64,000 nt of DNA, taken from NCBI GenBank assembly GCA_035048495.1, contig CM068548.1, positions 10,219,464 through 10,283,463 of the forward strand. Reading direction: 5' to 3'. Shown one piece after another: positions 36,661 to 49,600 of the stretch (positions are counted from its first letter, which is position 1; the number at the start of each line of letters is the position of its first letter). This stretch comes from Euptelea pleiosperma (taxonomy: Eukaryota; Streptophyta; Magnoliopsida; Ranunculales; Eupteleaceae). A program made the position numbers and the translations under genes. A model generated the notes under the pieces. That model saw only the letters and a list, made by a program, of their open reading frames with translations, did no database searches and was not told where the DNA came from.

Positions 36661-37282
36661 TGGAAGTGGAGTTATTTTGAATATTTAGGCAATCAAGGGT
36701 CTGCTTCGGAAAATTTTGTAAACTTTGGCCGTGAAGCGGTGAAGTCTATTAAAATAGTAAGTATAGATTGATATAAAAGTTTAAAGTCTAAAATACCCTT
36801 TCGTCAATTGCAATAATTTGGGGTCATATAGGGGCATTGTTTGGAAAAATGTGTAAAAGGCGACGGTCGTCACAAATGGTCGATTTCATTATACGATGAC
36901 TCAGTCCCAAATTAATCAATTACAAAACAGTCTTAATTGAGGTAATCCTTCAATTGGGTATGAGTAGATTTTGCATTTTATAATGAACCATCACTTGGGA
37001 TATTCAATTCAAACATCTGAAAATAAAAAATCTTCAATATTTTCTTATAGAAGACTTATCTTCTTTTTTTTTCATTTTCTTTTCCTTTCCCACATTTTGT
37101 TGGTAAGCTTGATTGAGGTCTGCTAAAAAATACCTATCAGTGCAATCATTAGAGGTCAATTTTTTTTTTTTTTTTTATTTTAATCCTGACACGAGCTGAA
37201 GGTTAGAACCTTGAGATCACAAATCTTTATACTTAATTTTCGTTGGAGAGAATAAATCAACGGATACACGGTGACGATCATG

Positions 37283-37545
37283 GTTTAAAAAAAATATTAT
37301 AATGGTAACATTTTCCGTACCGTAATATAATTTTATGCTGAATTTCTAATTATGGTTATTTTTACCGTTATTTACATTTGGTTGAATAACTGCCGTTCCG
37401 TTCAGTATTATTTAGGTTTGGATGAAAAATGAATTCAAGATAAATAAATAAAATTTTGACCGTTATTTGACTCATTATAAAATGCTACACCAGCTAGTTG
37501 TTAGGCCGTCACAATTGTCCCTTTTAAATCTTGGTGACGGTTGCA
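37283..37545. mobile_element. Probable MITE with tggtttaaaa-type ends
   Basis: It starts atcatggtttaaaaaaaat and ends with cccttttaaatcttggtgac, an imperfect inverted match. The body has repeated ccgtta/taacgg words like the elements at 27417 and 28936. Confidence 0.45.
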
Positions 37546-38654
37546 GCTTACTAATTAATGACCCAAAAACAGGATTGACTTAATTTTTTTTTTATTATAA
37601 ATTGATGAGAAATGACTTAGTTATTAAAATACTCACTAGTCTTCTATTGCTAGTTTGTCACATGTAGACTTATCTGAAGGAAAAATGTCAATCTCTATGA
37701 TATTATACATTTGATAATTAGCACAAATATGAACCTATTTACTGCGATAAATAGCTTATCGCACTCGGTTACCTTTTTTTTTTTTTTTTTTACAAAAATA
37801 TAAAGGTTTATTAAGGAAAGAATGGGCCGAGGGAGGTCGAGAATCCGTCCAAAAGGCTACAAACAAAAGTAGAAGGGAAAATAAGAATAAGGAGAAAGGA
37901 GAAAACAAATATTAAGTTAATCTCTTATCTGGGAATTTCATCTAAATACAAAGTCTTCAAAAAACAGTCACTGACACTCCTTAAATAGCTTAGACCAAAA
38001 GAATATCAAAAGCTTGATGTTGAGAATATAGTGGCCTCGATGTTTTTTCCCTTTCCTTCAAAAGTTATAAGATTTGTCCAAGTCCAAGACTCCAAAGAGG
38101 CTTGTCACAAGAAGATAAAGCAAGAGAAGACCACCCACTGAATTACTTATTCACCGCTCTCAGGCATTTAGCCACTACATCCCAAAAAGAGATAAAAACT
38201 CACCACACGGCACCACGCCGGGCTAGTTTGTCACATTTAAACTAGCGGTGCAGTTTCTTCTTATACTATACAAATATGAACCTATCTACTGCGATGATAA
38301 GTAGTTTATGTAGCTAATTTTCTCAAGAATCCTTGCGATATAGACTCAAGAAATGTAGAGCCAAGCTAACAGTGCTAAGAATATTTATATACCCAACCAT
38401 AAATGAAAGAATTTCTGTATCATGATGGGTACTTGAATGGATGTTTGTTTTGACTTTTCTACAACCAACCTTAATATACGCTAGGATCTGTTTATAGGCT
38501 ATTTATTAATATATAATACAAGTAGCCTATAACTTGGGAGAATCTGGCTGAACAAATAGAAAGGAAAAAGGATTCACATTGACTTTTTTTCCCTTGGTGG
38601 TTGGAGAGTAGGAATCTAGGTAGGTTTGAGTACTTGTTGAATTCTTCTTTTTTT

Positions 38655-38688
38655 TCTCTCTCTCTCTCTCTCTTTTATATATATATAT

Positions 38689-38719
<31 letters not shown>

Positions 38720-38720
38720 G
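38655..38720. repeat. Palindromic (CT)(AT)(AG) microsatellite
   Basis: (CT)n is followed by a short (TA)n and then (AG)n, making one near-perfect 60-bp palindrome able to form a long hairpin or cruciform. Confidence 0.85.
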
Positions 38721-38804
38721 CTGGGATATAATGACTCATGTTATTCTTACTAATAGATTACTAATGAACTTGGGGCCCACATGCAGATGAGTTAAGGGCC
38801 GATA

Positions 38805-38870
38805 TTTGACAAGGATGATCTCCTCACCATGGAGATCACCCTCACTAAAAATCAGCAATTTCTAAAACTT
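38805..38870. repeat. 'ggatgatctcc' foldback MITE fragment
   Basis: Contains ggatgatctcctcaccatgg and ggagatcaccctc, an inverted pair around an ccatgg centre. The same phrases occur three times at 51390-51850. Confidence 0.55.
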
Positions 38871-39324
38871 CTAACCCTCTCTAATACGGACTTAAATATA
38901 ACAGTTAAATTGGACAGTCCAAAAAATTTCAACTTGCATAAAACAAATGTTGGGACCGCAAAGATGGACTTGATCTTTCTAATTTTTAATTTATAAAAAA
39001 GAAAATGCGATTCTAAACGAAAGTTTTCTACTTCTGAAATTTTTAGGTTTCTTGAAGTGATCTGATGTCATTGCCTCCAATAGTCGGATTAGGGAGCCAA
39101 TATTTTGTTAAAAAAAGTCAAGTTCTGCTGATTTTCTAGGTTGGTTGGTAGATGTGTACCCTCCCTTGAGGGAAGTTGTGGGTTCAATTCTGCTAGGAAA
39201 AGTTTCCCCATGGTAGCAGTGTCATTACGTTGAAACCCCCATTGTCCTGCCAGTATAGTCTGCCTTGCCTAGATCCCTAGCCCAACACCCGAGTGGAGGT
39301 CTTGCAGTCCAGCCCAACTGTTTT

Positions 39325-39716
39325 GCCGGGCTCCCTTGACAGAGTTTAAATGACAGGATTCTGTACAGGGACTCAATACAAGCCACATGGCACACTCTTA
39401 GAGGAATCTGACCGTATGGATGTTTGTCCAATCCTTTGGTGGACCGACAATCAAAAATCAGCCTGACTAATGATTTATAGGCTTTGGATTGGACTTATTT
39501 TCATGGGCTGATCTCAACTGTGGGAATTTGAGCAGTATTTGATGTACAAATATCCAATGCCTATAAATCATTACTCAGGCTGATTTTTGGTTTGTAGGTC
39601 CACCAAGGGATTGGACAAACATCCATACTGTCAGATTCCTCTAAGAGTGTGCCACGTGGCCTATATTGTGTCCCTCTACAGAATCCTGCCATTTAAACTC
39701 TGTCAACGGAGCCCGA
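39325..39716. mobile_element. Foldback MITE, copy 2
   Basis: Arms of about 150 bp: gccgggctcccttgacagag and tttaaatgacaggattctgt on the left return inverted at 39680-39716. The inner arms share gtatggatgtttgtccaatc and the G-box palindrome (39651-39660) with copies 1 and 3. Unlike them, its outer 40 bp derive from a different sequence. Confidence 0.82.
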
Positions 39717-39741
39717 CCCATCAAAAAATTAAAAAGTTCTG

Positions 39742-39945
39742 CTAACCTTCTGTTTCTTCATGGTTTGAGGTTTTTACAAAAAAACAGCCTTCCCTATAGC
39801 CCTCTGTATGATGGGCTGTGGTCTCCAAGATATCTTTGACAACCTGTTCGACAGTTTTCCAGTACTTTTGAGGATCATAGTACTCTACTGGAAAATTGTC
39901 AGGCGAAAAATTCATATGGCCAGTTGAAATCAAGCAGTTCTTGGT
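39742..39945 (-). pseudogene. Unrecognised coding-like fragment
   Basis: The minus-strand frame reads SPDNFPVEYYDPQKYWKTV then EQVVKDILETTAHHTEGY, with amino-acid choice more like a real exon than its surroundings. A second frame just upstream reads DFNWPYEFF, as if a single frameshift joined the two. I cannot name the family. It lies about 700 bp beyond the KEA stop, next to foldback MITE copy 2, and may be a decayed exon or captured fragment. Confidence 0.3.
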
Positions 39946-40632
39946 TCAGTAGATTGATGATTGAAATGCTCCTCTACATTTTTAGTCATAAAACCGTTAA
40001 AATCACAGTGGAGACTAAGTTGTTGGGCGGGCTAACAGCCGATGTATAATTTAGCCATTGATACGACTTGCCAAACACCTAAACTAAAAAAGAAAAAAAG
40101 GATTATTAAGAACTTGGAATGAAAAACTTGACACGAACCAATCTCATATTGAAAAATGAAATAAGAGAACCAGTTCTTACAGTTCTGTCTTCAAATAAAC
40201 TAAACATGAATTGACATATTCTACATTTTGAGAACCGCAATGGCAGTTTCAATTTTCAATAAACCCATTGAATGAAGGAAAAAAAATCAAAAAACAAATT
40301 GAATTACATTACAGAGTGGAAACTATTTTATACAAAATTGGACACACTGAATAGTATGATTACTCGAATCAGAGGTCAAGCTTTAAATTCATCAAAGTTG
40401 CTCGGTGTTTAGATCCTCACCACTGGTTCTCCTTTTTGCATGTTTCAGCTTGTTTTGTTGCTCGTTCACTTGGTCAAGTATATGTGACAGAGACAACTCG
40501 AAGAGCCTTCTGTAAACAAAAAGTTTGTGACTCAGTCTACTGACTTTGCACTCTTAGGCATTTGTCCGCCACAGTATTAAGATGCCCATCAGGTAAAGCT
40601 GGAAATTCCATTTCCGGTTCATGTTTTTTTAT

Positions 40633-43600
40633 TCATGAATCATGAGAGCCTTGGACCATCAAAGTAATACGCTTAGCACTGTCTGAGCGAAGGTTATCTC
40701 CTTTATATGCAATCTGGATGCCAACATCATTTTCAAAATACCTTAAACCATTGACAAGGATACGCTATAACTCCCCAAAAAGAAACAATTCCCTTTGCCA
40801 GCAATGGTACTGCAGAATGAATTTGAAGGCAGATGGAATAGGAGACAGTACCTCATTTTGACTGCTATCAGGAGAGAACCACCGCAGAGCACCCCAAGAT
40901 GTATGACAGCAGGAATCAACTTGAAAACCAATGGGGTAGTCACCTGCACAATTGTTCTGTTAAGTGATCTACTGTGTGAACTACATAAAAATCTCATGAG
41001 CTGCATGCAATCCATCTGACCCTTCTGTGATGCTAGCCCTCTCAAGAGCATATTTTCTAGTGGCTGTTCATCTGTACTTCAGATATAAAAATTTCAAAGT
41101 TTGGAGGTTTTCCACTGATCTTTATGGTGTTGTCTATGCTTGCCACTCAAGGGTGGATTCCTACTACATGTATGTGTTTTTAAAATGCTATTCCATAGAT
41201 AATACCCACATATTGTCTTGTTACGAAATTGCTCTGTAACCATTTCAGTAGCATCAACATATAGGGATCCAGCAGCATGCAAAGCAAGCATGAAGACAAT
41301 GCCACTTCTGGGGCTTCCCCAGTCATTTGCTTGACATTCCTATATCACTTTGATGGCGACAAGCTTGCACATCAAATCAAGCTACACAAGCTGGCAAATG
41401 GAAACAACTGAAGACTTGGTCGCTACTAAGTGAAACTTCTTCACACACCCTTTATAACCACCGCACATGGTGCACATGATCATTGATTCAGACAGTCTAT
41501 CAATTGGACATATGGAATGCTATTTTCACATCCAAAGAATGCAATACAGATTGCCCGGATTATTGGTAGCTGTGATTTTCGGGATTGAAATCTCCAAGGG
41601 AGGACCCATCCTTCAACATTGCACGCTAATAACATGTGCATCACATGGCAGTAATATAGGTGAATGAGAAACCTTTTTTTTTCACACGAGTGACCAGAAC
41701 GCACACACACGTACACACAAACACACGCCAGGGACATCCATATGATTGTGGATGGTCATGGGTGGGAACTCTATCTCTCATTTGCTGGTTTCCCAGGGTC
41801 TGACATGCAGTACAAATCTTATCAACGTCACATGTGTAAAAATGAGTTACATACCAGACTAAGAGCTGTAGTGCCAAGAAGCAATAGGTACAGTTTACCC
41901 TGTAAAAATGATCAAACTAACAATTATATTCCAATTGAATAAGAAACTAAAAAAAGAGATAGCTGACTCACCCAAACCTTTCTTGACTATAAAGTAATAC
42001 ATATATGCATGCCTACGCATTAGCTTATCAGACATCATCTCAAAGCTGCTTTAATGCACTTGTCATTTGTGTAAGCTTATGAATTTTACAAATATTTCTT
42101 GTTAGGGATTGATAGATAAAAATACGTGGTAAGGCCACCTACCATCAACCTAGTAGTACTCAATGAGCATAAGATGTTCAAGTTTGAATCACAATCTTCT
42201 AATAGCAAGACGGCAGTTAGTGTTGATCTGGATGCACTAAGTCAAAAGTAAGAGATTAGGTTGGCTAGCACTAACCTCAACTAGATGAAGATTAGATGCA
42301 CGACTGAGAAGAACAAACGCAAATTCTCCAATTTGTGCCAGTGACATTCCGACCTACACATACGGGAGAGCCTAAGGTCCGTTTGTCAATTTCAACATAC
42401 AAAGATGGAAAGATATAACAATGTAAGTAGTTTAGCAAAATCTTACAAGAAGTGAAGTCTTGTTGTTATATCCAAATCCCTTAACAACTGTGGTGACTAC
42501 AATCGTTTTAATAATGATCACCAAAATAACGGCTGCTAGTAAAATATCCACATGGTTCCAAAGGAAATGAACATGGATCAGCATTCCGATGCTGGCGAGA
42601 AAAAGAGCAGCAAAGAAATTGCGAATGGGCTCAACCTACAAAAAGAATAAGGGTGAGAATAAACTTGGAATGAGAGCACACCTCATGCCAATTTCATAAG
42701 TTAAGGTCAGGATTCTCCACAAAAATCAACGAAATATCCATACAAGTAGATAATCTACAATCATACACATCTGGTCTGAACTTGTACAAGTTCCATAAAA
42801 AACAAAGATATCATCCAACGAAAGAATAAATAATGTCAGAGAATCCATTAGCTCATTTATTTTACATATTTTTGGATCCCACTTTGCCAACCAAGGACAG
42901 AATAAAATGTAGTATAAATTCCTGAATGCATTAAGAAATCTTGAAAAATGGATTCTGCAATGAAATGAGCTGCTAGGATCCATAATAGATAAGGGCATAG
43001 GAGGCATGAGTTAGAAATTTCCAAAGCTAATAAAAAAATGGGTATTTACATCATGCTAGAAAGAACTGCGTATAATTTTCTATGAATTAGTTTTTCAGTT
43101 ACTCAGCAAAAAAAGTCAGAATGCAGTAACTTTTATCATTCACAAAAAATAAGACATACTGATATCTTACTGAAAAGTTTCTGCTCGAAAGTATGAAACG
43201 TATGAAGCAGAAAGCATATAAGTCATTAGATACCTCATCAACTTCTGATGAGAAAATATACAAAAGGAAAAAATCTTACTTGTTCAAGTGTATGTTGTGA
43301 AAGATCAGTTGTTGATATCATCACTCCGGCAGCAAAGGAACCAAGTTCAAGGCTCAGACCCAACTTATCACTACACTGGAATTATACAAAACATCCAGAT
43401 AAGATATTTGTAGCACATAATAAACTAATCAGAACCTGAATGGGATTCACGCACTTAACTAGTTCAAATCATTTCTTAAAATCCATAGATAACAAACTGT
43501 AACAATCAAAGCTGTAGAATGTTCAAGGATCCCTTGATGTTCAGAAGCAAGAAAAACACGAGTATGATCCCTTTCTAACAGAAAGATGATGCTGAAAATA

Positions 43601-46600
43601 AAGCCCAATTAAAGATTTCTTCACCAACTAGATATATATCCATTTTTTATTTATAACATATGAAAAACAGCCAGTTCGCAGGTTATAGCAGAAGAACATT
43701 CTGGTGGTCAAAGTTTGCAAACTAGAAGTGAGGACTGTCAACTGGATGTAACATACTGAGTTTGTGGTTCTAGTATCGAGTATCAGAAACATTTTCGAAG
43801 TAATAAATTAAAAAGGTTGTTTTATGCATGATGGACGAAAATGTTGATTTAAGAACAGGTGAAGTTATACTAATGCAGTCAACTTGTAGAAGGCATATCT
43901 CTTTTTTCAAATATCCAATTGAGAAGTTGTTAAATGCGTTGGAAAGCTTCATCCAAGATCTACAACAACTATCTCACACTTCTGTCAAGATTTTGACGTT
44001 TCAGGCTTTAAAACTGTTAGAATTATGGACGTAGTATTAGTGACGGGATTTAGGAGTATTTTTGTCATTTTGAAGGCTAGATTTAGGTTATTTTAAATCA
44101 ATGGTTCAGATGCTTTCTTAATCCATAAATTGGCATTTAAGGTTTATTTTCTTATAAATAATTGTTAAGAGATCATTGTAAGGAGACTTTGATTATTCAA
44201 TGAAATTTACCTTGAGTTTTCGGTTCCTTTGTAAACTCTTAGAATGCTTTGATTAGTAACCATGCATGAGCTTTTTTAAGAATTTCCTTTTAAGAAAACC
44301 TTAGCAGTGCGGTGAGTTGAAATCCGCCTATATTATCTTGGTATCAAAGCAAGTTCTATTCCCTGGAACTTGGAGTTTGATCAACAAAAGGCATGCCACC
44401 AAGAAGGGGAAATAACTGTGATCTCGCTCATCAGATGGAGAAAATCAACAGATTGTCAAGAGTTACAGAAGTGCTGCCTCAACTTTTGCAGCTTTTGGAG
44501 CGGCACTTGGAGAATCAACGGAAAACCGAAAATTCATTGGATAATGGTGAAAATGACTTCTCCAGTGTGAACATCCCACCCATGACTCCTCTAGTCCATT
44601 GTGATGATGAACATCGATGCCAGAATTGTGAGACATGATCAAGGTATCCAAATGAAGAGAGAAATCCAGTGCTGTAATAGATTGGGAATCACCACCAATC
44701 TTTGACAACGAGATTGTCACAAGTTTCACCTATTAAGTTAGTCAAGGATCTGTAAGGCTAAAGAAGAGGGAGGTCTGGGTGTCTGCCAAATTAAGATCAT
44801 GAACAATGCCCTGCTTGGTAAATGGTTATAGAGATTCGGTGTTGAGAGGGAGAGCCTACGGAGAAGAGTGGTTTCGGCCAAGCTAGGCATCGACTCTTTT
44901 AGGTGGGACAGTAGAGTTCCTACCAATTCTTACGGCATAGGGGTATGGAAAGGTATATCCAAGATGCTCGGGGCGATCAAGAACATGAACAAATTTAAAT
45001 TGGGTATTGGCAACAAAGTGAGGTTCTGGGAAGACAGATGGTGTGGGGACCTCCCCGCTCCCCCTGAAAGAGGGGTTTCCCTCGATTTATGCCATTTCGA
45101 ATCGTAAAGGTGTCTCGGTCTACGACATTGCCTCTATGGATAACGGCATTTTGAGTAGGGATTTGGGTCTTAGAAGGCAAATTAACGACTGGGAGGTGGA
45201 CATTGTGGCTTTCTTGTTCCGTCAGCTTGAAGGGGAGAAGCTCCCGGAGAACGTAGAGGATAGTAGATGGTCTTAGAAGGCAGATTAACGACTGGGAGGT
45301 GGACATTGTGGCTTTCTTGTTCCGTCAGCTTGAAGGGGAGAAGCTCCTGGAGAATGTAGAGGATAGTAGATGGTGGAAATTTGACTCGAAGGGCAGATTT
45401 TCGGTCAAATCTCTCTATACTTCTCTTAGGGGTCCCATGCACAACATTTTCCCTTCCAAGAATATTTGGGGGACCCCTATCCCTTCCACAGTCATTTGGT
45501 GCGCGATGTTGGATAAAATCCTTTCTATGGAGAAGTTAAGGATATGGAGTTTTCACCTGCCAAGCAGATGTATCTTATGCAGAGGCAATGAGGAGACTAC
45601 CAATCATCTGCTTACTTATTGCAAAATGTCTATGAAGATTTGGGAGCGCTTTCTGTGTCTCTTCGGCATGAATTGGGTCTTCCCCATGTCGGTGTTCGAT
45701 ACTTTCGAAGGATGGTACTCGAAAGCCTTCTCAGAGCGCGGCCGTATGTTGTGGAGGCAGACCCCATTTGCCATTTGTTGGGAGCTTTGGAAGGATAGAA
45801 ACCACCGGACTTTTAAAGATAAGGAGGCGAATTCGGAGGAGATCTTCATGAATATCACAGCAACATTGTACCATTGGGGGTCTGTTATTCTAGAGTTTAA
45901 GAGCTTAGATTTGACGATTTTGTTTTTCAATGGGATAGTATGATCTAGTTTTTGCCCTCTTTTAGGTATTGGCTCTTGGAGGGTGGGGGTTTCATTGTAT
46001 GGTTTTAGCTTCTCCTGCCTTGTAAGTTTCTGTTTTGTTTTCGGGTGGGGCCTTCTCAGCCCTGCTTTTAATAAATTCACCTTTAGCAAATAATAATAAT
46101 AGTGGATCTATCTTCATTGGAGAACCTTACTTCGATGAGAAGATTATTAAAGAAGATGATGGTGGACCCATCTTTAATGATGAAGCCATCTACAACGAAG
46201 GTGAGATTCATGAGCTCTCTAATTTTAATGAAGTTGCAAAGGAGCACAATGTTGAAGAGGCTGTAGGTTTTTTTTTATGTTTTGATAGGTAAGCCTGTTT
46301 TTTAAGAGATTAGTAACTCGGTGAAGGATGTAATTGATGACAAAGAAAGTATCAACAACTTTATGCCTTCCAAGTGTTTGAAAAATGACTAAACTGAAGG
46401 TTCGAGGAATGATTTATACAAGTGATAATTATGTGCATGATAATAAAGATCATTCTTATGAAGATGAATTGTTCAATTATCTGATTCTCAAAATGAATAT
46501 GAAGATCCTCTCCTAATGTGATCTTCTAAGGTATCATCATTCATGCATATAGAGGAGATAATTCAACAACGCATCATGGCGTAGCAAAAAACCAAGGAAG

Positions 46601-49600
46601 GTAAACTATGGATGGTTGTAAGTCTACATCGTCAGTTACCACAAAAAAGAGAAGATAGGGATACGACAAAACAAACTCGATGACAAGTTTTCTCCAACTG
46701 AGGAGAATGATGCAGTCACCTTGTAGAAGGCATATATCTTTCTTCCAAAATCCAATTGACAAGCAGTTAAATGCACTAGAAGATCTACAACAACTATCGA
46801 AGATCTACAACAACTATCTCACCAAGATTTTGATGTTTCGGGCTTCAAAACAGTGTTATAATTATGGATAATAATAGTAGTGATGGGATTTAAAATTATT
46901 TGTCATTTTAAAAGTTAGATTTAAGTTATATTTTAAATCAATGGCCCAAATTACCTTCTTAATCTTTATGTTAGCTTTTAGAGTTTATTTTCTTATAAAT
47001 AATTGTTAAGAGATCATTATAAGGAGACTTTGGCTGCTAAATAGAATTCACCTTTAGGGTTTTTAGTTCCTTGTGAACTCTTGGGATTGCTTGGCAATAT
47101 CTTACCTAGTCTACATCAATGTCTCCTTATTAATAGTTAATAAATTATGTGGTTGGGAATTAGACAGTTGTAAATGAGCATTGTTGATGTTGGCATTTCA
47201 TAATCCACGGCATTAGATGGTTCTTCAGATTCATGGAGTGAGTGAGCATATAGATTGACCTTTGCGACAAGGCTATTACCCAAAAACCGTGACTGTTAAT
47301 AAAGGAGCGGAACATCAACCCCATGCTTCCAAAACCAAATGACCGGTCGCTCAAAAGAAAAGCTCCCTTGTGACATGACAGAACTCGGAAACATCTCCTT
47401 TGACTCTAGATTTTCCTAATATAGCATCTATTCATCCATTAACCAATAACAAATATAATATCAGCTAGCTTCTCTAGAAACTATGTATATAAGCTAGGCC
47501 TGTATGGGGACGGGCCACATACAAAGTTTTGTGCAACACCCCCCACCCCCCCTCTTAAATGCCACGTGGCACACACTTTCTATGTGGTTGTGACCTCATT
47601 TGTGATGTGTTATGTACTCTTTTAATTTAATACAATATATTTAATTGACATAATTTAGTGATTATAATCAATTTCATATGTAAATTTAGTTGTCTTTTAC
47701 TATCATGCTTTCAGATACCTACTTCAGCATGTAACAAAACGCATTATCATGCTTTCAGATACCTACTTCAGCATGTAACAAAATGCTATGAACATCCATT
47801 TTCACACTCTGTATGCTTGTTTATTATAGTTAAATCACTCATGAGTGTATTTTCTTGCTTTTTTTTATCATTTCCTAAAGTTTCAACAAACCTTGTCCAA
47901 TATTTCCATCATTTCCCTAAAAAGTGCATTTTTTCCACACTATGTCAAGAATTTCCCTTTCCCAAGAGATCAAAATATACCTCGACATCAAAATTTAATA
48001 CCTTGTGTGCAATGGTCATGCATACAATATGAAATGAAAACAAATGAGTAAGTCAAAGCCAAAGTGAATTGCACATAGTAGTTCAAGTATTGAGAAGTGG
48101 CACAAACCCAAGCAACAAGTAAACAAAATGCGACCGATGCCAATTGATACAATTCGTTTGTCTGCACAAGTAAGATGAGAGTCAAAACCATGTTAAAACA
48201 TAATACTTAACATCTACGTAATACATTAACATAAACAGAAATGTGATACCAAACAACATTAATTTCTTTTGGTAAGCAACACTAAACAATGTTACTTTGG
48301 AAAATGCTAGGCATATGATTAATTCATTTAATCAAAGGAATCCATACCTGTGATGATAAGCTTATCATCAGCTTAAGAAACCAAGGTACGCAAGTACGGG
48401 ATAATATTGACAAAATGGTCAAAAATGTAATCAAAACAACCAACCTGGATGAAAGAAGAATTAGTCTCTGCTAATAGTTGGGGTAATGTCCAAATGAAAG
48501 AGGTGGGCATCCACAAGTTCTTTACTTACGACTTAGTCATGGATATTACTCCTTGAAGAACCCCAGAAGTGCCACCCAGAATTGGAAGCAGTGCAAACAG
48601 CAAACCCACAGCGCAATCCTAGTAGGCAAAGACAACTCAAAACCCAGGGGTAATGTAGTGCAGTAATGTTTATATAAAGAAAGATAAATATTTCCCAGTA
48701 TGATTATCCAACTACTAAAAGAATTTTGTGGTCTCCACTAAATATTTGAGTGCCAGATAATATAATCAAGATATTAAATTCGACGCCGTGGTATATTTTG
48801 ACCTTCTGGGGAAGGGAAATTTCCAGAGAATTTTTCAACGGAATCGGGCAAAAATTCATTTTTAGGGAAATGTTGGTAATATTGGGGAAAGTATTGTTAA
48901 CACTTTAAGAAATGATAAATCAAGCATGAAAACACACACAAAAAGCAACAACAGGTAGTGTGCCACCCATGTGACACAATTAAAGGCCTCTCTACTTTCA
49001 AGGGTAAAACCTTCCCTCATTAAATGCCTCTGTTCTAAAGACAAAACCTGGGTTCGAGTACGCCCTGCACAGTTCAGGATGTCCAGCACGGCCACATCCC
49101 TCATCAATGATGATGAGGGGCAATAGTATAAGCCACGTGGCACACTCTTAGGGACCACTGACTGCATGGATGTTTGTCCCATCCCTAGGTGGACATCAAA
49201 CGTCGATTTCCACCCCCCAACCAATAATGCCAAGTGGCACACCCTGATTGGTGGTTTTTAGTCATTTGACTACCCCCAAAAATGCTCAAATTTGGTTCTT
49301 TCTTCCTTTTTGTCAAAATTTTCTATGAAATAATGCAAAATACTGCATACAATTTAGATTTCGAACAAAAAACACTGTTCATCAAAGTTCCATTGAGTGA
49401 TTCGTGCAAAAATTTTGCAAAACTGACATGTTAATTAATTCCCATTTTGTTTTCTTGGGAAATAGAAAATTTTCACAAATTTTAATACCTTGCTTATAAT
49501 TATGATTAAATCCATGAATGCAAAGTAGGAAGGATTTCACTACCTGGAGAATAAGGGTCCCGAATGTGACTTGACCATGAAGAGAATTAATGCTATTTCT

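Larger units (their letters stand above)
43871..47110 (+). mobile_element. Ty3-like LTR element, internally deleted, in KEA intron 14
   Basis: Direct repeats 43871 to about 44335 and 46708 to about 47110 share tgtagaaggcatat, gatctacaacaactat, the ttataaataattgttaagag block and ggagactttg. PBS tggtatcaaagc (44339-44350) follows the first LTR. A purine run (gaggaga) precedes the second. The interior starts MPPRRGNN...LAHQMEKINRL, a Ty3-type gag start, and a short acidic coding relic (about 46095-46290) remains near the 3' end. Most of pol is absent. A LINE sits inside. It is antisense to KEA. Confidence 0.75.

Noticed and set aside
45299..45943. The 214-codon open frame as a host gene in a KEA intron
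   Set aside because: Its zinc-binding motif and ICWELWKDRN block are the C-terminus of plant L1 ORF2.
49040..49080. tRNA-like ggttcgagt phrase
   Set aside because: No acceptor stem or anticodon arm can be built around it; it lies next to a MITE fragment.
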